A stretch of DNA of 5,691 bases, from assembly GCA_947457325.1 (NCBI GenBank), contig CANGVU010000108.1, forward strand, positions 1-5,691. Reading direction: 5' to 3'. A model generated the notes under the pieces. That model was given only the letters and a program-made list of their open reading frames with translations. It was not told the DNA's origin and made no database searches. The stretch comes from Flavobacteriales bacterium (GTDB lineage Bacteria > Bacteroidota > Bacteroidia > Flavobacteriales_D > Sanyastnellaceae). Shown here one piece after another: positions 1 to 5,691 of this stretch. Numbering within the stretch: the first letter of the stretch is position 1; every line of letters starts with the position of its first letter. Both the position numbers and the translations under genes were made by a program.

Positions 1-160
1 CTGTAGTGACCACTTGATCCGTGGAACCTCCCGTTGCCAAAACAGCTGCGTCATCGCCAACACCTTTTAGTGTTGTTTCATGTTGAGGAACAAAATATTG
101 TGTCAGGTGATTGATCAATTCAAACTCACCCAGGCTATCCAACTCAGTACGATTTTCCAT
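1..160 (-). CDS. thiL: Thiamine-monophosphate kinase, N-terminal part (cut by window edge)
   Basis: Only the first 53 codons are present; the rest lies beyond position 1. The product would phosphorylate thiamine monophosphate with ATP to thiamine diphosphate, the last step of the cofactor's synthesis, in the cytoplasm. What is visible is the family's typical opening: MENRTELDSLGEFELI at residues 1-16, then GVGDDAAVL at 33-41, the acidic GDDAA signature that binds Mg-ATP in the AIRS/PurM-like N-terminal domain, then the start of the VVTTD strand at the edge. The start is the first ATG after the recJ stop and matches the usual Bacteroidota N terminus. There is no Shine-Dalgarno sequence. The gene begins 12 bp after recJ on the same strand, so it is probably co-transcribed and perhaps translationally coupled. 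Identification rests on the N terminus only but is distinctive. Confidence 0.9.
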   Translation of the reverse strand, partial: MENRTELDSLGEFELINHLTQYFVPQHETTLKGVGDDAAVLATGGSTDQVVTT

Positions 161-172
161 ATTGCAAAGATA

Positions 173-1846
173 CTATGATTGTGAAGGACGAATGGCCTTC
201 AAATTCATTTGAACCGATGTTCTCCCGTTAAATACATTAATCTCCAAAGCGCACAAAACATCTACTGGACCTGCTAAAATCATGTCCATACTATCAGCCA
301 TGCCAAAGCCAATTGCATCAAAATATGACCCACCCAGTCCCTGACGAAAAGAACACTTGAGGTGTTTGCCATCTGCTCCAATTTGTCTTGGCGGAAATGC
401 TGGTCGCAACCCAGTCATTAGAAATACAGGGGCCATGTTTTCCGGTCCACAAGGTGCAAATCCACTTAACGATTTGACCCATTCCATTTCCACTTCAGCC
501 AATTTTATCTCGATGTCATACAATACAACAGGCTCTGGTCGAATTTGATTTAACTTTTCACGAACCACTTGATTGAATTTCTCTCGAAAAGACAATAAAT
601 TCTCTTCCTTAATACTCATCCCAGCGGCCATTGTATGTCCACCAAACTGAATCAACTCTTCTTTGCAAGCATCCAGTGCTTCATAAATATCCAACCCTTC
701 AATGGAACGCGCACTGCCTGCCCATACCTCGTGGCTCTTGGTGAACACAATGGTTGGACGATAGTGCTTCTCTAAAACGCGAGATGCAACAATACCAATG
801 ACCCCTTTCAGCCAATGTTCATTCCACAAAACATTGACAAAAGCTTCTTGGTTAAACGGATCTGCCTCCCATACTGCCAATGCTTCAGCTGTTACGTTTT
901 GGTCAATGCTCCGTCTAGATTGGTTGTATTCTTCAATTTGACCCGCTATGCTTTCCACCTCTGAAGGGTCGTTGGCCAAAAGCAGTGAAACTGCAGCATT
1001 ACCAGAAGCTATTCGTCCAGCCGCATTGATACGAGGCGCAAGCAAAAAGACGATATCACTCACAGACCAATTCCGGTCCTTGGCTCCAGAAAAAGCGATC
1101 AAACCTTTTAAACCAGGTCGCATACTTTGTTGCATCATTTGCAAACCCAGCGCAACCAAATTTCTATTTTCATCTACCATTGGAACGATATCCGCACAAG
1201 CCGCAACTGCAACCAAATCCACTGTGGATAAAATCCAACTCAATGGCCAGCCTTTCCTTTCTGCGCAGGCCAACATCAATTTATAGCCAACACCACATCC
1301 ACTCAGGCCTTTGAAAGGGTATTCACAGTCCTTTCGCTTGGGATTCAAAACTGCATTCGCTGCGGGCAAAATATCCGGTTCATGATGATCGCAAACAATC
1401 ACATCTATACCTGCGTTTCTGCATTGCAGTATGCGAGGTCCATCTTTTGTGCCGCAGTCCAATGTAATTATTAGCTGAAACCCTTGATCAATGGCCCATT
1501 GAGCGCCTTTGGCTGAAAAACCATACCCTTCTTCATATCGATCCGGAATGTAAGAAACACAGTTGGCCTTTACTTCATTCAATACCGACATCACCAATGC
1601 CACTGAGCAAGTTCCATCAACATCATAGTCACCAAAAACCAGAATCTTAGATCCTCTTTCCAAATGAGAAAGCAACAAATCCACAGCTTTACTCATGTCT
1701 TGCATAAGAAATGGGTTGTGCTGATTTAGGTTCAATGGTGCAGAAAACACTTCCCAATTCTCAATTCCCTTAGCAAGTAACAATCGATGAAAAGGTGACA
1801 ACCCATTGCTTTCTTCTAATTCTGAATTTCTTCTTTTCCAAATCAT
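173..1846 (-). CDS. recJ: Single-stranded-DNA-specific exonuclease RecJ
   Basis: A complete 557-residue protein, about the usual length for Bacteroidota RecJ. RecJ degrades single-stranded DNA 5' to 3' in recombinational repair (RecF pathway), base excision and mismatch repair, in the cytoplasm. The DHH phosphoesterase domain covers about residues 65-275. Its motifs are GDYDVDG (72-78; D73, D75, D77), LDCG (129-132; D130), CDHH (152-155), GCGVGYKL (183-190), ADIVP (218-222; D219) and PRINAAGR (271-278). The metal-binding aspartates and histidines of the family are therefore intact. The DHHA1 domain covers about 335-425, with KGVIGIVASR (347-356), GSARSI (377-382) and GGHTMAAGM (402-410). The C-terminal part (about 438-557) corresponds to the OB-fold domain. 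The start ATG is the first in frame and fits the short family N terminus; no Shine-Dalgarno sequence precedes it. thiL follows after 12 bp. No truncation or missing catalytic residue was seen. Confidence 0.97.
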   Translation of the reverse strand: MIWKRRNSELEESNGLSPFHRLLLAKGIENWEVFSAPLNLNQHNPFLMQDMSKAVDLLLSHLERGSKILVFGDYDVDGTCSVALVMSVLNEVKANCVSYIPDRYEEGYGFSAKGAQWAIDQGFQLIITLDCGTKDGPRILQCRNAGIDVIVCDHHEPDILPAANAVLNPKRKDCEYPFKGLSGCGVGYKLMLACAERKGWPLSWILSTVDLVAVAACADIVPMVDENRNLVALGLQMMQQSMRPGLKGLIAFSGAKDRNWSVSDIVFLLAPRINAAGRIASGNAAVSLLLANDPSEVESIAGQIEEYNQSRRSIDQNVTAEALAVWEADPFNQEAFVNVLWNEHWLKGVIGIVASRVLEKHYRPTIVFTKSHEVWAGSARSIEGLDIYEALDACKEELIQFGGHTMAAGMSIKEENLLSFREKFNQVVREKLNQIRPEPVVLYDIEIKLAEVEMEWVKSLSGFAPCGPENMAPVFLMTGLRPAFPPRQIGADGKHLKCSFRQGLGGSYFDAIGFGMADSMDMILAGPVDVLCALEINVFNGRTSVQMNLKAIRPSQS

Positions 1847-1981
1847 GGAGCAAAGGTGATGCTTTCATTTGACCGCAGCAAATAATGCATAACAAACACA
1901 TAATTCATCCCGATTTGCAACCTATTCCTCACCGATATTGTCTTTTTATGTATATTGCACAACCGAAAGCCTAATTAAGAA

Positions 1982-2998
1982 ATGAAAACAACCAAGTATT
2001 TCTCTCTATTCGTTTCAGCGATGGTCTCGTTATTGTTATTAACGGGCTGCCCAAATCCTGAAAATAAAATTCCTGCCAATTGTTTTGATGGAATTTTAAA
2101 CAACAACGAACAATTGATTGACTGCGGTGGTCCCTGTGAAGAGTGTGACCATTGTATCGATGGAATCTTTCAACCTGATTTAGGAGAAACTTGGTTGGAT
2201 TGCGGCGGTGAATGCGGAGCTTGTGACCCTTGCACCAATGGTATTCAAGACAGCCTGGAGATGGGCGGTGACGAAACCGGTGTGGACTGCGGTGGAACGA
2301 ATTGCGGTCCTTGCGCAGATCTTTGTGGTGATGGACTTTTGAACGGAAATGAAACACAAATAGACTGTGACGACACTGCTTATTGGGATATCGATGGGAA
2401 TAACTATTACAACTTGGGTGATATATACACCGGAAATTGTCAAATCTGTCCTACATGTATTGATGAGATATTGAATGGAAATGAAGTAGGTATAGACTGT
2501 GGTGGTTCAATGTGCAGCCCTTGTGCTACAGATGGTAACTGTACGAACGGTTTCATCGATGGAAATGAATTTTGGAATGACTGCGGAGGTAGCACTTGCC
2601 CTGTATGTGATTCAATTTTGGATTGGACGGCAGGAGGAACTGCTTTTGAATCTGTAAGCTTCATGAAAACTTTCAATGGATACAGCTTTGATGTTACTGG
2701 AACTACACTTACTTCTCAGATGCTCAACATCAAATGCGCTGAACCAGCAGCTGGCTGGAACCTAGGGACTGTTATTTCTATGGGACCAAGCACAACTGAC
2801 CAAATTGCATACACCAATAATAACATCGTGTATTCTACATTGATCAACGGCGCTTCTGGTTCTTTCACACTTATTAAGTTTGACGCACCCGCAGGTGCGG
2901 ATGCCTATATCAGAGGTTCATTCACTGGAACTTTAAAATCAAACACTGGAGCAACCATGACCATCTCCAATGGATTGATTCAAATCAGATATGAATAA
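1982..2998 (+). CDS. Predicted lipoprotein with six four-cysteine DCGG repeats and a C-terminal beta-rich domain
   Basis: A complete 338-residue protein of unknown function. Residues 1-22 form a lipoprotein signal peptide: a short basic start, a hydrophobic stretch ending LLLLTG, and lipobox cysteine C23, so the mature protein should be lipid-anchored in the envelope. Residues 34-209 hold six tandem units of the form C-x-(D/N)-G-(I/L/F)...N-G-x-E...D-C-G-G-x-C-x-x-C, each with four cysteines (24 in all), likely paired as disulfides outside the cytoplasm. Similar DCGG repeats are known from secreted proteins of Bacteroidota and myxobacteria, without a proven role that I can cite. Unit 4 is irregular: DCDD replaces DCGG and about 20 residues containing DIDGNNYYNLGD are inserted. 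Residues about 213-338 are Gly/Thr/Ser-rich with alternating hydrophobics (SFTLIKFD, GSFTGTLKSNTGATMTISNG), resembling C-terminal beta-sandwich domains of Bacteroidota lipoproteins. It is flanked by a divergent recJ and a convergent mnmD, so it is probably monocistronic. A binding or surface role is inference. Confidence 0.9.
   Translation: MKTTKYFSLFVSAMVSLLLLTGCPNPENKIPANCFDGILNNNEQLIDCGGPCEECDHCIDGIFQPDLGETWLDCGGECGACDPCTNGIQDSLEMGGDETGVDCGGTNCGPCADLCGDGLLNGNETQIDCDDTAYWDIDGNNYYNLGDIYTGNCQICPTCIDEILNGNEVGIDCGGSMCSPCATDGNCTNGFIDGNEFWNDCGGSTCPVCDSILDWTAGGTAFESVSFMKTFNGYSFDVTGTTLTSQMLNIKCAEPAAGWNLGTVISMGPSTTDQIAYTNNNIVYSTLINGASGSFTLIKFDAPAGADAYIRGSFTGTLKSNTGATMTISNGLIQIRYE
2081..2608 (+). repeat. 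Six tandem cysteine-rich DCGG coding repeats
   Basis: Protein-level repeats inside the lipoprotein gene. Units by residue are 34-55, 58-81, 84-111, 115-156, 159-181 and 187-209. Cysteines are C34/48/52/55, C58/74/78/81, C84/103/108/111, C115/129/153/156, C159/173/178/181 and C187/201/206/209. Units 1 and 2 end CGGxCxxC, while 3, 5 and 6 have one more residue (CGGxxCxxC). At DNA level the units are diverged. Units 4, 5 and 6 share GGAAATGAA at the same place, and aligned parts of units 4 and 5 are roughly two-thirds identical, so these three may be the younger duplicates. Confidence 0.9.
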
Positions 2999-3018
2999 TC
3001 TGAAATTGTAATTCATAT

Positions 3019-3050
3019 AAAAAAAGGCTACCAATTCGTAGCCTTTTTTT
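3019..3050. terminator. Bidirectional intrinsic terminator between the lipoprotein gene and mnmD
   Basis: The perfect stem GGCTAC (3026-3031) / GTAGCC (3038-3043) has a 6-nt loop. Seven A (3019-3025) precede it and seven T (3044-3050) follow it, so it reads as a hairpin plus U-tract on both strands. It sits between convergent genes. On the minus strand the first two bases of this block, 3050 and 3049, are also the last two bases of the mnmD stop codon (3049-3051), so the hairpin begins right at the end of mnmD. Confidence 0.9.
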
Positions 3051-3762
3051 ATTGCTTAATCGCCCTTAGCATCTCTCGCTTGCCTGGTGGGCCTTGCAAC
3101 CGCTCGACTTGAAAACCAACCTGCTGCAAATTCCTTCGCACTTGTCCTTTTGCACAATAACTAACCCAGACGCCTTCAGTGTTCAGCAAATCATAACATT
3201 TCTGCATCATTTCCAATGTCCACAGTTCGGGCTCCAACTCTGGTCCAAAGGCATCAAAATATATCAAGTCAAACTTTTCATGCAATCCCAATTCCTGTAA
3301 ACCTTTTTTCAATTTCTTAAAACGAAAGGAATGACTAAAATGAATGATTTCATCAAAAGATGATGCATGAATGTCCTCAATCATCGATTTTCGTTTTTCA
3401 TCCCGCTGTGCTTCACACAGCGCAGCTACCCATTCGCTGATCAATGGAAATGGCTCCAAAGCCGTGTAATGGATCACATGACCTGATGCATCTTCATAAG
3501 TTAATAATGCATTTAGTCCTGTCCCTAACCCAACTTCCAAAACGGAAACCGCTGATTGTTGTTCAAACAATTTCAATCCGTTCTTGATAAATACATGATT
3601 GCTCTCCTGCTCTGCTCCATGCCGAGAATGATACGTTTCATTCACTTCTGGAATCCAAAAGGTAAATGAACCATCTTCAGTTTTGATCAATTTGCGCACA
3701 GGTGAATTGTTCACCGCGCTATTGTTCAAAGCTTTATGCATTGGGCCTTCCGATTCTTCCAT
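3049..3762 (-). CDS. mnmD: tRNA (mnm5s2U34) methyltransferase MnmD, stand-alone form
   Basis: A 237-residue SAM-dependent methyltransferase of the MnmC methylase-domain family (DUF752). It converts 5-aminomethyl-2-thiouridine at tRNA wobble position 34 to the methylaminomethyl form, in the cytoplasm. Visible motifs are the family opening TEDGSFTFWIPEVNETYHS (28-46) with GAEQESNHVF (49-58), the SAM-binding motif VLEVGLGTGLNALL (74-87), an acidic strand end ALEPFPL (101-107), FDAFGPELEPELWT (169-182, the DAFxPxxxPELW signature) and the C-terminal GPPGKREML (224-232). The FAD-dependent oxidase half found fused in E. coli MnmC is absent, as expected for a separate MnmD. The start is ambiguous: ATG at 3762 is preceded by AAAGGAAG almost abutting it, while ATG at 3741 (residue 8) is preceded by GGAAGG with better spacing. 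Both lie upstream of the conserved region. The gene converges on the lipoprotein gene and diverges from the M42 peptidase gene. Confidence 0.93.
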   Translation of the reverse strand: MEESEGPMHKALNNSAVNNSPVRKLIKTEDGSFTFWIPEVNETYHSRHGAEQESNHVFIKNGLKLFEQQSAVSVLEVGLGTGLNALLTYEDASGHVIHYTALEPFPLISEWVAALCEAQRDEKRKSMIEDIHASSFDEIIHFSHSFRFKKLKKGLQELGLHEKFDLIYFDAFGPELEPELWTLEMMQKCYDLLNTEGVWVSYCAKGQVRRNLQQVGFQVERLQGPPGKREMLRAIKQ

Positions 3763-3769
3763 CTTCCTT

Positions 3770-3777
3770 TAATTTTG
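3770..3777 (+). promoter_or_regulatory. Candidate -7 promoter element for the M42 peptidase gene
   Basis: TAATTTTG matches the Bacteroidota -7 consensus TAnnTTTG exactly and lies 18 bp before the chosen ATG at 3796, giving a very short leader. The expected -33 TTG/TTTG is not well placed: the nearest TTG (3741-3743) is about 26 bp upstream, longer than usual. The element lies in the 33-bp spacer and touches the Shine-Dalgarno-like sequence of mnmD on the other strand. Confidence 0.5.
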
Positions 3778-3795
3778 ATTCACAAAAGCAAATTC

Positions 3796-4911
3796 ATGGC
3801 AAAGAAAACCAAAACTACAACAACCAAAAAGAAATCTTTCTACTCAGAAACGAGTATGAACTTTTTGGAAACTTATTTGAATAACGCGTCTCCCACAGGA
3901 TTCGAGTCACCCGGCCAACAACTTTGGTTGGATTATATCCGTCCCTATGTCGATGAATACATGGTGGATACCTATGGCACCGTGGTGGGTGTTATTAATC
4001 CACAAGCAAAATACAAAGTTGTCATAGAAGCCCACGCGGATGAAATCTCTTGGTTTGTTCATTACATCACCAGTGATGGTTTTATTTACTTGAGAAGAAA
4101 CGGAGGAAGTGATCACATGATTGCACCCAGCAAACGCGTCAACATACACACGCCAAAAGGAATCGTGAAGGGATTGTTTGGATGGCCCGCCATTCACGTT
4201 CGCACAGCGGAAAAAGAAGAAACGCCCAACATGAAAAACATCTTTTTGGATGTCGGTGCCAGCAGCAAAAAAGATGTTGAGGACATGGGCATTCACGTAG
4301 GATGCGTGGCAACATTTGATGATGAATTCATGGTATTGAACGACCGTTTCTTTGTGGGTCGCGCATTGGACAACCGCATTGGTGGTTTCATGATTGCGGA
4401 AGTAGCACGTCTATTGAAAGAAAGAAAAGACAAATTGCCTTTTGGTGTTTACTTCACCAACTCCGTTCAAGAAGAAATTGGATTGCGTGGTGCCGAGATG
4501 ATTGCCCACCGCATCAATCCCGATGTGGCCATTGTTACCGATGTATGCCATGACAGCTCCACCCCAATGATGAACAAAGTACGCGACGGGGAATTGGCTG
4601 CAGGCAAAGGTCCTGTGGTGAGCTATGGTCCTGCAGTTCAAAACAATCTACTGAAGCACATCATTGATGTTGCCGCCAAGAACAAAATCGACATTCAACG
4701 TCAAGTAGCATCACGTTCCACAGGAACAGACACCGATGCCTTTGCCTACAGCAACATGGGTGTAGCCAGCGCATTGATTTCATTGCCTTTGCGTTACATG
4801 CACACCACTGTAGAAATGGTGGACAAGAATGATGTTGAGGCCGTGATTGAATTGATTTACGCTAGTTTAAAAGCCATTAAGAACGGTCAAGACTGGAGAT
4901 ACATCAAATAA
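3796..4911 (+). CDS. M42-family (glutamyl aminopeptidase/endoglucanase-type) metallopeptidase
   Basis: A 371-residue cytoplasmic dinuclear-metal aminopeptidase, slightly longer than the common 340-360 residues because of an N-terminal tail. Family members form large tetrahedral shells that trim short peptides after proteolysis. The metal and catalytic residues are all visible: EAHADE (79-83; H80, D82), RALDNRIGG (189-197; D192), QEEIGLRGAE (225-234; E226, E227), VTDV (247-250; D249) and YMHTTVEMV (334-342; H336). The conserved opening FLETYLNNASPTGFES (23-38) is intact. The start at 3796 (MAKKTKTTTTKKKS) follows a plausible -7 element. A longer in-frame start at 3736 would overlap mnmD and add a hydrophobic stretch unlike the family. 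ATG at 3856 (residue 21) would drop the basic tail but keep the domain. There is no Shine-Dalgarno sequence. Annotations such as endoglucanase or FrvX for such proteins are often misleading; substrate specificity cannot be read here. A strong terminator follows, so it is probably monocistronic. Confidence 0.95.
   Translation: MAKKTKTTTTKKKSFYSETSMNFLETYLNNASPTGFESPGQQLWLDYIRPYVDEYMVDTYGTVVGVINPQAKYKVVIEAHADEISWFVHYITSDGFIYLRRNGGSDHMIAPSKRVNIHTPKGIVKGLFGWPAIHVRTAEKEETPNMKNIFLDVGASSKKDVEDMGIHVGCVATFDDEFMVLNDRFFVGRALDNRIGGFMIAEVARLLKERKDKLPFGVYFTNSVQEEIGLRGAEMIAHRINPDVAIVTDVCHDSSTPMMNKVRDGELAAGKGPVVSYGPAVQNNLLKHIIDVAAKNKIDIQRQVASRSTGTDTDAFAYSNMGVASALISLPLRYMHTTVEMVDKNDVEAVIELIYASLKAIKNGQDWRYIK
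3810..3817 (-). promoter_or_regulatory. Candidate -7 promoter element for mnmD, inside the peptidase gene
   Basis: The minus strand reads TAGTTTTG, an exact match to TAnnTTTG, about 47 bp before the first mnmD ATG. It lies within codons 5-8 of the M42 peptidase gene. No good -33 TTG/TTTG is seen at the usual distance, so the call rests on the -7 match and position. The surrounding DNA is A/C-rich because it codes Lys and Thr, so a chance match is possible. Confidence 0.35.
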
Positions 4912-4931
4912 TCCCTTAAAAAAGTAATTAC

Positions 4932-4974
4932 AAGGGAGAAATGAGACTTGCAAATCTCATTTTTCCCTTTTTTT
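4932..4974 (+). terminator. Intrinsic terminator after the M42 peptidase gene
   Basis: A 15-bp stem pairs AAGGGAGAAATGAGA (4932-4946) with TCTCATTTTTCCCTT (4955-4969), with one G-U wobble and an 8-nt loop. The run of seven T ends at 4974. It begins 20 bp after the peptidase stop codon and separates that gene from pckA. TCCCTT at 4912-4917 could pair alternatively with AAGGGA at 4932-4937. Confidence 0.9.
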
Positions 4975-4983
4975 CATATTGAT

Positions 4984-4991
4984 TACCTTTG
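4984..4991 (+). promoter_or_regulatory. Candidate -7 promoter element for pckA
   Basis: TACCTTTG matches the Bacteroidota -7 consensus TAnnTTTG exactly and starts 10 bp after the terminator T-tract. Transcription from it would start near 4998 and leave a leader of about 33 nt. The -33 position falls in the T-rich right arm of the upstream terminator (around 4961-4964, TTTT) rather than on a clear TTTG. Confidence 0.6.
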
Positions 4992-5030
4992 TCCAACGAT
5001 TCAATGAAAGTCGAACTTAAACATTAATGC

Positions 5031-5691
5031 ATGAACCATGTAGGTATCCGTCCTGAAGGGGCAACACTCCATTATTTGGGACTAAAAAATTTGGCTACGG
5101 CCTTTTGGAATCTTTCACCAGCAGAATTGGTAGAAGAAACCATCTCTCTTGAACAAGGAAGTTTAACCAGCACAGGTGCCATCGCTATTGACACTGGTGA
5201 ATTCACTGGTCGTTCTCCCAAAGACAAGTTTATTGTGAAAGACAGCAAAACAGAAAATTCTGTTTGGTGGAGCCAATTCAATATTCCTTTCGAAAGCGCC
5301 AAGTTTGATCGCTTGTTTGAGAGAATGCAAGCTTACTTGACAGGCAGAGAAGTTTATGTTCGCGATGCATATGTATGCGCAGACCCACGCTACCGCATGA
5401 ACGTGCGCGTGGTAACAGAGTTTCCTTGGAGCAATATGTTTGCTTATAACATGTTCATGCGCCCTTCCAAAGAGGAATTGAAAACAATCCAACCAGATTG
5501 GCATGTCATCTGCGTTCCAGGATTCATGGCCGATGCAGAAACCGATGGTACAAGACAACATAATTTTGCAGTGATTGACTTTACCAAAAAAATGGCTATC
5601 ATCGGAGGTACAGGTTATACAGGGGAAATCAAAAAAGGAATCTTCACCGTTTTAAATTACGTCTTGCCTCATGAAAAAGGTGTGCTTCCCA
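5031..5691 (+). CDS. pckA: ATP-dependent phosphoenolpyruvate carboxykinase, N-terminal part (cut by window edge)
   Basis: 220 codons are present; the C-terminal part is outside. The enzyme converts oxaloacetate and ATP to phosphoenolpyruvate, CO2 and ADP, the entry step of gluconeogenesis, in the cytoplasm. Visible motifs of the ATP-type family are STGAIAIDTGEFTGRSPKDK (47-66, with the substrate-binding arginine of TGRSPKD at R61), VCADPRYRMNVRVVTE (115-130), CVPGFMADAETDGTRQHNF (161-179) and GGTGYTGEIKKGIF (192-205), with the Tyr (196) and Lys pair (201-202) that help bind substrate and metal. The nucleotide-binding P-loop is expected just past the edge. The start is the first ATG after an in-frame TAA at 5025-5027 and gives the family's short N terminus. 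There is no Shine-Dalgarno sequence. It is preceded by a terminator and its own promoter candidate, so it is transcribed independently of the peptidase gene. Confidence 0.97.
   Translation, partial: MNHVGIRPEGATLHYLGLKNLATAFWNLSPAELVEETISLEQGSLTSTGAIAIDTGEFTGRSPKDKFIVKDSKTENSVWWSQFNIPFESAKFDRLFERMQAYLTGREVYVRDAYVCADPRYRMNVRVVTEFPWSNMFAYNMFMRPSKEELKTIQPDWHVICVPGFMADAETDGTRQHNFAVIDFTKKMAIIGGTGYTGEIKKGIFTVLNYVLPHEKGVLP

Noticed and set aside
357..1286. Plus-strand ORFs at 357-548 and 948-1286
   Set aside because: They are out-of-frame shadows of recJ, whose motifs run unbroken through this region.
1936..1958. Possible promoter for the lipoprotein gene (TATTG ... TATATTGC)
   Set aside because: TATATTGC matches only 6 of 8 positions of TAnnTTTG and the spacing to any TTG is wrong.
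1971..2357. Antisense ORFs over the lipoprotein gene (also 2180-2443 and 2440-2676)
   Set aside because: Their composition is a reflection of the repeated Cys/Gly/Asp codons on the other strand; no family motifs and no supporting start signals.
2081..2608. Regularly spaced repeats suggesting a CRISPR-like array
   Set aside because: The repetition is at protein level within an open reading frame; the DNA units are diverged and unequal in length.
3736..3795. Upstream in-frame start of the M42 peptidase at 3736, giving a possible hydrophobic leader
   Set aside because: It would overlap the start of mnmD, lies upstream of the best promoter match, and the extra residues do not resemble a proper signal peptide or the family N terminus.
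3907..4296. Antisense ORFs over the peptidase gene (also 4411-4641) and over pckA (5072-5302, 5163-5561)
   Set aside because: Each lies wholly inside a strongly conserved gene on the opposite strand and encodes no recognisable protein.
1..5691. A new multi-gene system such as defence, secretion or a mobile element
   Set aside because: All genes but the lipoprotein belong to known housekeeping families in separate transcription units; no integrase, transposase, terminal repeats or toxin-antitoxin pair is visible.

Overview
The window is a piece of a chromosome from the phylum Bacteroidota, probably a Flavobacteriales-like lineage. The evidence is the character of the encoded proteins (a stand-alone MnmD, an M42 peptidase with a Lys/Thr-rich tail, a short RecJ, an ATP-type PEP carboxykinase), the near absence of Shine-Dalgarno sequences, and exact matches to the Bacteroidota -7 promoter element TAnnTTTG upstream of three genes. 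A species cannot be named from this sequence.

Layout. Positions 1-1846, minus strand: recJ (single-strand exonuclease) followed 12 bp later by the start of thiL (thiamine-monophosphate kinase, cut by the window edge), which looks like a two-gene transcription unit. Positions 1847-1981 are a 135-bp divergent spacer in which I see no convincing promoter. Positions 1982-2998, plus strand: an unnamed lipoprotein with six four-cysteine 'DCGG' repeats and a C-terminal beta-rich domain. It converges on mnmD (3049-3762, minus), and the two share a bidirectional hairpin terminator. mnmD is divergent from an M42-family aminopeptidase gene (3796-4911, plus), with only 33 bp between start codons, so their control elements must lie in each other's 5' ends. 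A strong hairpin terminator follows, and within 10 bp of its T-tract lies a -7 element for pckA (5031 to the window end, plus, 3' end missing).

Most genes are housekeeping: DNA repair, thiamine diphosphate synthesis, tRNA wobble-uridine modification, peptide turnover and gluconeogenesis. They do not form one pathway. The lipoprotein is the only accessory-looking gene and the only one whose function I cannot name. I see no mobile element, CRISPR array, RNA gene or defence system, and no new multi-gene system. The points most worth a second look are the cysteine repeat array with a possible calcium loop inside repeat 4, and the overlapping face-to-face promoter candidates between mnmD and the peptidase gene.
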